Of a DNA stretch of 64,000 nt, positions 55,467-64,000 are shown piece by piece. The stretch is from Lycium barbarum (taxonomy: Eukaryota > Streptophyta > Magnoliopsida > Solanales > Solanaceae). The DNA lies in assembly GCF_019175385.1 (NCBI RefSeq), contig NC_083345.1, forward strand, positions 125,057,657 through 125,121,656, read 5' to 3'. Within the stretch, counting starts at the first letter, position 1, and each line of letters begins with the position of its first letter. A program made the translations under genes and the position numbers. The notes beneath the pieces were generated by a model. That model was not told the DNA's origin. It ran no database searches and was given only the letters and a program-made list of their open reading frames with translations.

Positions 55467-58400
55467 ATGATTGGACAGTTCGGTGTTGGTTTCTACTCCT
55501 CCTATCTTGTGGCTGAGAAAGTCGTGGTGACGACCAAGCACAATGACGATGAGCAGTATGTGTGGGAGTCACAGGCTGGTGAACCGTCCACCGTCACTCG
55601 CAATATCAATGGAAAGCCACTTGGGAGAGGTACCAAGATAGATCAGGTACCTATATGCGACAGCATTTTTTATTTTTTTTGTTGTTTCTGGTGTAAATGC
55701 TGATTCTTCCTATAGCTTTTCGCGTCGTAGAGGGACCTATATGCTTAACATGTACTACTCGTTATATAGGAAAATTTCCAGTTGGTCACGATTGAATTTG
55801 AATCAATATAAAGCTTAGTAGATAGTGAGTCTTGGTTCTGAATAGTCCATGAAATTTGTTGGCTTTTGGTGTGTTGAGATCATTTTTCTCAAGCAAATAT
55901 GTGTTTTTGTACTTTATGCAGGTGGAATATTTGGAAGAGAGGAGAATAAAGGATCTTGTGAAGAAACACTCCGAGTTCATTAGCTATCCGATTTACCTAT
56001 GGACCGAGAAGACAACTGAGAAGGAGGTAAGTGATGATGAAGACAAGGAAGGCAAAAAGGAAGAAGAAGGCGACCTAGAAGTGGTGGACAAGGATAAAGA
56101 GAAGGACAAAAAGAAGGAGAAGATTAAGGCAGTGACTCACGAATGGGAGCTAATCAACAAGCAAAAAGCCCCATTTGGCTCCGCAAGCCCGAAGAAGTTA
56201 CTGAAGAAGAGTATTGCTCTTTCTACAAGAGCCTAACGAACGATTGGGAGGACCCGTTGCACTGGAAACATTTCTCCGTCGAGGGTCAGCTCGAGTTCAG
56301 GGCGATCCTTTTTGTTCCGAAGCGAGCTCCTTTTGATCTTTTTGATACGAGGAAGACGCTCAACAACATTAAGCTCTATGTCAGGAGAGTCTTTATCATG
56401 GACAACTGCGAAGAACTCATGCCCGAGTACCTCGGATTCGTCAAGGGCGTGGTGGATTCTCATGATCTGCCGCTTAACATTTCGCGCGAGATGCTTCAAC
56501 AGAGCAAGATCTTGAAAGTCATAAGGAAGAATCTCGTGAAGAAGTGCATCGAGATGTTCTTTGAAATCTCCGAGAACAAAGAGGATTACAACAAACTTTA
56601 TGAGGCATTCTCCAAGAACATCAAGCTAGGCATCCATGAAGACAGCCAAAACAGAGCTAAATTTGCTGATCTCCTCCGGTTCCCTCGACAAAGAGAGGAG
56701 ATGAAATGACTAGCTTGAAGGACTACGTCACGAGGATGAAAGAGGGACAAAAGGATATCTACTACATCGCGGGCGAAAGCAAGAAAGCAGTTGAAAACTC
56801 TCCATTCCTCGAAAAGCTCAAGAAAAGAGGATACGAGGTCCTCTTCGTGGTCGATGCAATCGACGAGTACATGGTCTGGCAATTGAAAGAATATGACGCG
56901 AAGAAACTTGTATCCGCCCACGAAAGAAGGGTTGAAACTGGAAGAGACGGAAGAAGAGAAGCAGAAAAAGGAAGGAAAAAAGAAGTCCTTTGAGAACTTA
57001 TGCAAAGTCATCAAAGACATTCTTGGAGACAAGGTAGAAAAAGTGGTTGTTTCTGATAGAATTGTGGATTCTCCTTGTGTCTCAGTGACCGGAGAGTACG
57101 GCTGGACGGCTAACATGGAGAGGATTATGAAAGCACAGGTAAAGGAAAATATTCATTCAAAATCTCAAAAAGAAAAAAAAATTAAAAAAAAAATTACTAC
57201 TTTCTCTACTGTTGGGTTTAATGATAAGTTGAATGGGAAATGGAGGGAAAAAAAAAGTGGAGGGAAAAAAAAATGAGTTGTTCCCTCTTGCTTTATGAAA
57301 TAAGCATTTGTCCCTCATAGGTGGTGGAAAGAAAAGTTCTCCTACTTAAAAGTAGAAAGCACTCCTTTGTGTTGCTAAAGGGTCAAGAAGAGGGTCTCCC
57401 CTCGTGCCGTCGTCGTCCTTCGGCTTCGGATTTGGATTTTTGACCAAATTTCCTTTAATTTTAATTAATTAATTAATTGAAAATCCTGACCCGTGACCCG
57501 ACCCGTTTCTTTCTTTCCCGGATTAGGTTGCAACCTTTTCTGAAAAGTTGCAAACCTTTTCCCAAACAGGCTATATATTTCTGTTGATCCTCAGAATTGT
57601 TCCTTACGAAAAATTTCTGATATTCATATTCTTCTTTCTGCACTTCTTAAAAATCTCGTGTGATATACTACCTTCGAGTGGTTCGCAGTCACCTTAATTT
57701 GTTGTACCGCTATTTTGGTGAGTAAATCGTTCTATCCTGGGAGGAAAGATTCCAAAATCTCGGATACATTGAGGGGGATAATTTCCTTAAGGACACACTG
57801 TGCATTCAGTGGGCTCGATTTTTGTTCTTACATATTTTCCAGACACTGTTCTTAGTTTTCCAGTTTCTGTTTTATATTTCCAGAAATTATTGTTACTGGT
57901 TTAACGTTTTTTTTCAATACAGATTAATAACAATCTTATAACATCTACTTTATCTCTGCTACTTTTCTACTACATGAAAATAACTAGTAACACCCCTAAG
58001 TATAATATCGCAAAACCTAATTTAGCTAGGAACTAGAAAACCTATTCCTATATTATTTTGACTGCATATCCTATTTAGATATGAAATCTAAACCAATTTG
58101 GTTTCCTACTCTAAGTTTGAATTATTCTTTCAACAACAGGCGTTACGGGACAGCAGCATGAGCGAATATATGTCGACTTGTCGAGCAAGAAGACGGTGGA
58201 GGTCAATCTGGACAATGGCTTAATGGAGGAGCTGAGAAAGAGAGCTGAGGTTGACAAGAATGATAAGTCTGTTAAGGATTTGGTACTACTTCTCTATGAA
58301 ACTGCACTGTTGACATCCGGTTTCAGCCTTGATGATCCGAATATGTTTGCAGGAAGGATTTATAGGATGTTGAAGTTGGGACTTAGTACCGAGGAAGATG

Positions 58401-58486
58401 ATGAGGTTGGTGGATATGATGATGAAATGCCTGCACTAGAAGAAGAAGAGGGTAATGAAGAGAGTAAGATGGAGAAAGTTGGCTGA
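55467..58486 (+). pseudogene. Cytosolic HSP90, truncated and frameshifted, introns retained
   Basis: Matches cytosolic HSP90 from the [18 protein letters not shown] motif to the end. Exon remains: 55467-55646, 55922-57138 and 58140-58486. Introns of 275 and 1,001 bp sit at normal HSP90 positions, so it is a decayed gene copy and not a retrocopy. The first ~125 residues (most of the ATPase fold) are absent: HSP90 homology starts abruptly at the Met before IGQFG. About seven residues before the first intron (after GRGTKI) are deleted. Frameshifts occur at about 56166 (before PIWLRKPEE), 56685 (after LLRF), 56920 (after LVSA) and 58175 (an extra ACTTGTCG). The C-terminus reads SKMEKVG in place of MEEVD, the TPR co-chaperone docking tail. 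The middle domain, charged linker ([10 protein letters not shown]) and dimerisation domain ([15 protein letters not shown]) are still easy to recognise, so inactivation is fairly recent. Confidence 0.95.
57139..58139 (+). other. HSP90 second intron, probably enlarged by a retroelement piece
   Basis: GT at 57139, AG at 58138-58139. The stretch at about 57270-57860 (Leu/CT-rich, with GACCCGTGACCCGACCCG and ATTGAGGGGGATAATTTCC) looks like an inserted LTR or leader fragment. I could not place its ends. Confidence 0.45.
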
Positions 58487-59850
58487 AGAAATTTAACATC
58501 AACTGGTAGAAGTATGTTTAGGTATATATTATTTTAGGTTGGCTAGTTGGTTTTTGTGGGTTTCTATTTAACTGTTTGCGTTTTCTTTTCTGTTAGCTCT
58601 GTTATTCATACTTGCATCAGTATAGGCTACCTATATCATAGCTCCTCTGATAGCGGTATTTTCCCGGATTCTGTGTGAATGTAGAAGTATTTCGTGTATC
58701 TGGGTTTTTATTTAGCTGTTTGCCTTTTCTTTTTCTCTTTTTTCCTTTTTTTTTTTCTTTGTTTTTGGTTGGCTCTGTTGCCCAGTGCGGTATTTCCTCA
58801 AATTCCGTGTGAACGCAGAATGCTTTGTGTATCTGGCTGTTTTTCATGTGTCTGATGTAGCTTTTGGCTGTCAAACTCCCCATCCATTTTCTGTCCATTC
58901 TTTCATATTTATCATTTGACTCGAATTTTTTTAAAACATTTTATTTTATTCTGAATTCTGGTGAACCACAAAATCCAAGAAAAATAGTTGAGTTCGGGAA
59001 GTAACAAATATCTCAATCTAAATGGAGAGTGCAGCTGAAGTGACTATAACATCACATCTTTTGGGAGGAAAATTAACTTTGTCAAGTCATAAACTTATAG
59101 AAGCTTCAGAGAGTTTCAAGTTTCGTGTTTAGTTAATTATCGTTATGAAGGGATTATCTAACGTGAGTTTTTGTTATCGTACAATTGATTCCTTTTGCGG
59201 AGAGTAGATGATGTTAAAGGCTGGTCTGTTTTGTTTCAGATCGATGCCTATGTTTGGTTAAAGATCAAATTAGGTACAAAGGGTGTCGCCTAATAGTCGA
59301 TGGAGTTGAAACAAAGACGATATAAACTAGGTTTCACAGTTCATCTTAGACAGAAAACATATATGATTTTCTTCACCTACACTTGTGGCCTTGTGTGGAT
59401 GCACGATATCGGGTGAAATAGTCTAATTGTATACAACCTGACTTGGTCGATCACAGACAAGATATTGCAATCAAAGAAAACATAGGTATTTACAAAGCAA
59501 CCTGTAAGTTGAGGCACCCATATGTCTCCCTTGTCAAAGTTGACGTCTTAACCTGACTTCGTCAGCTCAATTGCTTTTTAAAGCGGTAGCTCATCGAGAG
59601 CTAGACGCTTACCTTATTATTATGAAATGAATTGTTTGCTGGCTAGCTCGTGCAATCAAGGAAAAATGTATTCACTTACTTTTTTCAAAAAGTAAACTAT
59701 CTTAGTAAGCTAGCATTGACAATGGGGTCCCGAAGGCCTCCAAAAAAAGCGATAGAGCAAGAAAAAAAGGCTCAAAACATCACGGACCGCACACAAAAGA
59801 AGAGAGAGGATAGCAATTAAGGCCGAAGCAGCAAGGAAACAAGTCCAAAA
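58487..59850. other. HSP90 pseudogene 3' flank with ~150-bp imperfect tandem repeat
   Basis: The pattern TTTTTGTGGGTTTCTATTTA, CTGTTTGCGTTTTC, TGTTAGCTCTGTT recurs at about 58548-58610, 58702-58790 and, in part, 58838-58855. GCGGTATTTTCCCGGATTCT and GCGGTATTTCCTCAAATTCC mark two copies at 58652 and 58788. The remaining sequence to 59850 shows no gene. Confidence 0.55.
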
Positions 59851-59854
59851 CCGA

Positions 59855-59945
59855 TATATATTTTGGATAACGATAGTCATGCCAGCCTGCACGCACCTCA
59901 ACTAATCCACTGGGTAGCTCCCATCAGAATTCTATGGATTCGTAG
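59855..59945 (-). mobile_element. SINE 3' fragment (TS/SolS-like)
   Basis: The minus strand reads GGATTAGTTGAGGTGCGTGC and AGGCTGGCATGAC, matching the 3' body of the SINE at 12885-13195 (AATTAGTCGAGGTGTGCGC). The tRNA-like head is missing. Confidence 0.55.
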
Positions 59946-59949
59946 TATG

Positions 59950-61650
59950 AGTTAAGGCCTTTTCTTTCTCATCAACAAAGTATACTCTTGACAGTATCAA
60001 ACGCCTTCACTTTGACACTACTGTTATATCCACTCTTCCTGTTTTTAATAATATTCAACATTTTATTTTTCATGTTCAAGGGAGAGGGACGATAATAAAA
60101 CCAGAGCGCACGACTTTAACGGACAAGTTCTGACTAATGAAACCAACTTCAAGAATTGACATATGTTTCTATTAATGGACTCAAGATCTAACTAAAGGTT
60201 TTCCATCAGCAAGTATCTAAGCAATTTAACTTTTAACACTAGCGGACAGGGTACCGAAAATCACTCTGTGCCTTCAAGGTCTTCGGTTACCAAGCCCGTA
60301 AGGAGTAGAGGATCTGATTCGTCGAACCTATTTACCTTCCTGTTTCAAGAATACGAAGCACTGTTCAGCCGTAGACAGCAATATTTGCACACATGTTATC
60401 AAAAATAAAAACATGATCAGATCGAACAACTATAAAAGAGAAATCTAGAAATTATGATCTACACTGTGCAGGCAAATACTTATTTAATGGAAGAATGCAT
60501 TTCTTGCTACTTTATAAAGGCAGCAAGAGTATGTACAACTTTGGACGATTTGGAAAGCAACAAGAGTTACAATTGCTGTGAAGCTGAAAGTGACTGTTCC
60601 ATTAAGGAAATAGTTTCGGTGTAACCAAGCTGCAGGTTTCAAGTTCGATTCAGACAATTATTCAATCTTCACCCGTTGTGTAAATTAAACAACACTATAA
60701 TGAAAGCAATTCCAAGTAATTCTACAGCAAATTCATTTTAAGTAAAAATCCATTGTAGCTCAGCCAAATGAGTCCTTACTTTTCACTGGTAAATGTTGCG
60801 TTAAGCGCCATATCAAACTGTAGCAATTCCCTATTAGTGGAAGCTTGTTACTAATCATAACACTGACATGGCAAAACACGAGATGCTTTGTGCACCGGGC
60901 TGCCCACTGACATGGAAAAACACCGTCTGACTATCCCAGAATATAGACTTGTTTGGCAAAGCTTCCAAAATCTGCTTATTTTGAAAAGTTTTTTTTTGTC
61001 GGACATACTTTTTGAAAAAGTTTTGGAGAGTAGCAATTTGTGTTTCGCTAATCAAATTTGAAAAACACTTGTGCCAATGTTAAAGTAGCGCTTTGTGCTT
61101 GGACAATGTTCTAAAAGTGCCTCTGGGGAAAATTATTTTTTTAGCTCCTGAAAACAGCTTCTGCTACTACTCAAAGGCACTTATTTTTCCTAAAAGATTG
61201 GCCAAATACCTCATCTTTCTAAAATAAGCCCTTTTGACTTCTCAATAGCTTGGACAGACAGGCTATAAGACAAAAGTGTCGGTCTTGATCAGTTATATGC
61301 CAATCCATTCTCACACCCCTTTCCCAAGGAAAATGAAGAAACAAGCAAAGATGTTTATAGATGGTCCGTAAGATATGCCAGCGTCAAATAATTAAGCATC
61401 ATACACAGGGTAACGTTTATGTATTAATTAATATACAAGCAATGCATCCATTTCTTTAATATCATTAAAATAGTTTCATAACCATAGATCTTTCTACATA
61501 AGAAATTAGGGAAGGAAAGTGTAACATCCGGGAATACAAAGAATCTGGACGAGACAAGAATCACATTTTACTAGTCAACATATGAATGATAACGCTACTT
61601 TAGAAGAAATTTATTTTCAATATACATTCATCAGAGAAGAGTTTAGTAAA
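59950..61650. other. Intergenic with one MITE
   Basis: The MITE is at about 60942-61268. The last few hundred bases (about 61300-61650) probably include the 3' UTR or last intron of the MUSTANG-like gene. No other gene recognised. Confidence 0.45.
60942..61268. mobile_element. MITE of the GTTTGGACAAGCTT family
   Basis: Left GACTTGTTTGGCAAAGCTTCC, right AGCTTGGACAGACAGGC, with the same AAAGTGCTTTT-type body as 29284-29660. Target duplication not clear. Confidence 0.55.
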
Positions 61651-61651
61651 C

Positions 61652-63523
61652 TTACCCGCATGTTTTCTTATTGTGACCTAGGCCCTTACACCTGCTACAC
61701 TGCATCTGCCGTTTAACAATGTCAAAAGCGTCGACCTTTTTCATCTTTGGTCTGCCAGGTGGGCGTTTGGATGGTGGGGGAGTAATAATAACTGCCGCAT
61801 CGACTTCACCATTTGCTGGGCTTTCCAGATTAGGGACGGGGTTAATTGATTCAACATATGTTACATGGTAACTCTCGGTTGTGAAGTATCTGGAACAATA
61901 ATCATATGGACTCCTTCCTATCAATTCGAGAACAGCAATAGCATGGCAGCAAGGCATCCCGTTTAATTGCCAACCTTTGCAACTACAATCCCATTGATCA
62001 ATATCAACAACGTCAACAGACTCGCCACGAACTTCGAACGTGCTCCCATGTGAGGGTAATACTTGAAGTGACCTCGCTTTTGAGGTTTCGCTCTGAAGCT
62101 TTTCTTCCATCAATGGTGTCAATCTCGTAGCCCACTGATCGGACTCAACACGCCTAGTATAGATCAATTCCATTATCTTTCCTCGTAATACGTCAACCAT
62201 TTGTGTTATCGGCAGCTCATTCACCTCCATCACCCAATCATAAAAAAGCTGCCCGAAATTGGATGTCAATAAACCATACCTTGCTCCACCGAAAAGAGCA
62301 TTCGCCCAATGGTCGGGCTCACTTCCAGTGACCCAATCGTATGCATCGGGAGAGATTGCTCGTATATTCTCAGCACAGCGCTCAAAACTCTCGAGTGTCG
62401 GGGCGCAAGCAGCAGTATATAAATCTTGGATCATAAGACGTCTAGCTTCATGAGAAAACTGTCCTTGCAAGTCGTTATTCAGTTTTTCCGCAAGATAGCG
62501 CAGGCAATAACCGTGGTGACACTCTTCATTAAATATATCATGCAACGACTCTCTTATGCCCCTTTGGAAATCACACACAAATGTTATTGGACAGGACATT
62601 TGGACAGCAGATTTAAGTTCCGAAAGAAACCAATGCCAGTTGTCGTTTGTCTCTTCATCTACAACCGCAAAGGCTAAAGGAAAGACACCATCATTCCCAT
62701 CCACACCAACGGCAGCCAATAATGTTCCTTGATATTTTGCATAGAGAAGCGTGCTGTCAAGGAATAGAAGAGGGCGGCAACCTTGTCGAAAACCAGATAT
62801 CGAGGCATGAAACGAGATAAATAAACGATGGAAGCTCGAGTCCTCCTTTGCGGAAACTATAGCAACACTACCAGGATTAGTTTCTTTAATTTTCTCACAC
62901 AATAAAGGTAACTGACTATATGCCTCTCTGTAAGAACCTTGAAGCTGCTCTCTTGCCTTCTCTTTCGCACGTCTTGCCTGAGAATAGTTCAACTGAATGC
63001 CATATTCACGCTCGATATCATTTGCGATATCCTTAGGCTTGTAATTAGGAGCAACCTTCAACTTTTCCTTTATTATATTTCCCATCCAACCCCTTGTGGA
63101 CCGGTATCCAGCTTTTACTGCAGCTCCATCACATGTATGCTTTGAGTTCATCGTCTTAATACATATTAGCTCGGTGGTAGGCAACTTTGATGCGTATATC
63201 GACCAAGCACAACCTTCTGACTTGCATTTAGCAGTTACTCTGCGACTTTCATTTTTCTTGTATTTATAAGTGAATCCATGGGCAATTGAATATTTATGTA
63301 AAGCTTCACGGAATTCGGAAAAGCTGTTAAATCTTTGCCCCACGCCAGTAATGGCATTCTCCCACTGCATAGCTGCTCTGCGATGCTTCTCATCATTGCT
63401 ACTCGGATAAACACCTACGGGACTAGTATCAACGGGTGATTGAAACAGATCATCAGGATGGATCATATCCACAGGGATAGCAGGAGTATGTGCAGGCTCT
63501 GATATGTTGGTCCTGCTCGACCT
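61652..63523 (-). CDS. MUSTANG-like domesticated MULE transposase, large exon (5' incomplete)
   Basis: An intact open frame of over 600 codons. Numbering from the Val codon at 63470-63472: MuDR-type N-terminal zinc domain with CKSEGC and a KHTC motif (about 40-120), MULE transposase domain (about 200-330) with Asp239 in FLDST and Asp301 in CDFQRG, SWIM zinc finger DCSC...CCH (495-510), basic hook PPGRPKMKK, and zinc knuckle CSRCKGLGHNKKTC at the end. Domain order and sequence fit MUSTANG, a family of host genes derived from Mutator transposases that are fixed in flowering plants and affect growth and flowering. The frame continues upstream of 63472 as SSRTNISEPAHTP and probably starts at a splice acceptor near 63523, so an N-terminal exon (a PB1 domain in some family members) lies beyond the window. 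The stop overlaps a donor-like GGTAAGT, so a last short exon is also possible. No Mutator terminal repeats flank it. An active MULE is less likely. Confidence 0.88.
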   Translation of the reverse strand, partial: RSSRTNISEPAHTPAIPVDMIHPDDLFQSPVDTSPVGVYPSSNDEKHRRAAMQWENAITGVGQRFNSFSEFREALHKYSIAHGFTYKYKKNESRRVTAKCKSEGCAWSIYASKLPTTELICIKTMNSKHTCDGAAVKAGYRSTRGWMGNIIKEKLKVAPNYKPKDIANDIEREYGIQLNYSQARRAKEKAREQLQGSYREAYSQLPLLCEKIKETNPGSVAIVSAKEDSSFHRLFISFHASISGFRQGCRPLLFLDSTLLYAKYQGTLLAAVGVDGNDGVFPLAFAVVDEETNDNWHWFLSELKSAVQMSCPITFVCDFQRGIRESLHDIFNEECHHGYCLRYLAEKLNNDLQGQFSHEARRLMIQDLYTAACAPTLESFERCAENIRAISPDAYDWVTGSEPDHWANALFGGARYGLLTSNFGQLFYDWVMEVNELPITQMVDVLRGKIMELIYTRRVESDQWATRLTPLMEEKLQSETSKARSLQVLPSHGSTFEVRGESVDVVDIDQWDCSCKGWQLNGMPCCHAIAVLELIGRSPYDYCSRYFTTESYHVTYVESINPVPNLESPANGEVDAAVIITPPPSKRPPGRPKMKKVDAFDIVKRQMQCSRCKGLGHNKKTCG

Positions 63524-63638
63524 TCAGAGTTAAACAAGTTAAAAAAGATATTTAGGTCATCAACAAACAAATGTAACAAAACAAGCGCTCACTGGAACGC
63601 ATTGCATAGCAAAACCCACTACAATCCGAACGAAAGAA

Positions 63639-63831
63639 ACTTATAGCCTGTCTGGCCAAGCTTCTCCAAGGCCAAAAGTGTTTTCTTTTTAAAGTTGAGG
63701 TGTTTGGCCAAGCTTTCAGGAGAAGAAAAGTGCTTTTGAGTAGAAGCAAAAGTTGTCTTTGAGAAACTGAAAAAAAGAAGCTTCTCCCTAAAAGTACTTT
63801 TATTAAAAGCTCTTTGAGAAAATACACTTAG
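63639..63831. mobile_element. MITE end of the GTTTGGACAAGCTT family, in the probable first intron of the MUSTANG-like gene
   Basis: Starts TATAGCCTGTCTGGCCAAGCTT and continues with AAAAGTGCTTTT-type repeats like the copies at 29284-29660 and 60942-61268. The far end is lost where a GGGGTCGTTTG element begins. Confidence 0.55.
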
Positions 63832-63832
63832 G

Positions 63833-64000
63833 GGTCGTTTGAAGGATGTATAAAAATAGTACTGAATAGGATGTCCTAGTAATGTTGGGATTAACTATAC
63901 TGGCATTATTTTTTATCGACTGTTTGGTTTGTTGTATTAAAACATGCATTGCATAATTCCTAAATAGACTAAATAAGGTGTATTAGAATAGGAATAGTAC
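63833..64000. mobile_element. Tourist-like MITE start, runs off the window
   Basis: TTA followed by GGGGTCGTTTGAAGGATG, the same terminus as the PIF/Harbinger-like elements at 27515 and 52250. The body differs and the right end is outside the window. Confidence 0.5.

Overview
This is a plant nuclear genome window, probably from Solanaceae. It is AT-rich, gene-poor and full of nested retroelements and MITEs. The genes have spliceosomal introns (GT...AG). The family guess rests on recognised repeat types: tRNA-derived SINEs of the TS/SolS kind, very long Ty3 LTRs that begin TGTTGACACCCAATTTTG, and 3-4 kb Ty3 LTRs that end ...GGGTCGTGACA. No rRNA or tRNA genes, CRISPR arrays or bacterial features were seen.

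Layout. 1-11.9 kb is a stack of retroelements on the minus strand: a Ty3/gypsy 3' end (1-1570), then an Ogre/Tat-like leader, primer-binding site and 5' LTR (about 1571-10049). A 3.1-kb solo LTR sits inside that LTR with a perfect 5-bp target duplication. The Ogre-like LTR itself interrupts a gag-poor Ty1/copia element (10050-11939). 12.7-33.5 kb is a degraded segmental duplication. A SINE-bearing block occurs at 12.67-13.54 and again at 18.53-19.39 kb. A cytosolic sulfotransferase gene (15.6-16.7 kb, two exons, apparently intact) has a broken paralogue at 26.4-27.15 kb. A piece of the upstream region occurs a further time near 33.1 kb. The 3' exons of a TIC32-like short-chain dehydrogenase lie upstream of the intact sulfotransferase. 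A second member of the same copia family (19.4-23.75 kb, plus strand) separates the two repeat units. 30.9-31.6 kb is a Mutator-like element with a Stowaway MITE inside it; 34.4-38.4 kb is a second solo LTR with target duplication; 39.2-39.5 kb is a 300-bp CACTA mini-element.

41.35-41.84 kb holds an intact single-exon RING-H2 gene of the BRH1 type. 42-55 kb has no other gene that I can recognise. It carries SINEs, a 1.2-kb Mutator-like element packed with GC-rich minisatellite, Tourist-like and hAT MITEs, and two long perfect palindromes. 55.5-58.5 kb is a truncated, intron-bearing cytosolic HSP90 pseudogene. 61.65-63.5 kb, minus strand, is the main exon of a MUSTANG-like domesticated MULE transposase gene whose first exon(s) lie beyond the window.

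The credible functional genes are therefore three: the sulfotransferase, the RING-H2 E3 ligase and the MUSTANG-like gene. Nothing suggests they work in one pathway. The window is more informative about genome dynamics: one paralogue stayed clean while its duplicate collected at least four transposon insertions, and the intact copy serves as the empty-site reference for them. I found no convincing new multi-gene system. The best candidates for a second look are the intron inside the sulfotransferase PAPS loop, the palindrome cluster upstream of the HSP90 pseudogene, and the minisatellite-loaded Mutator-like element.
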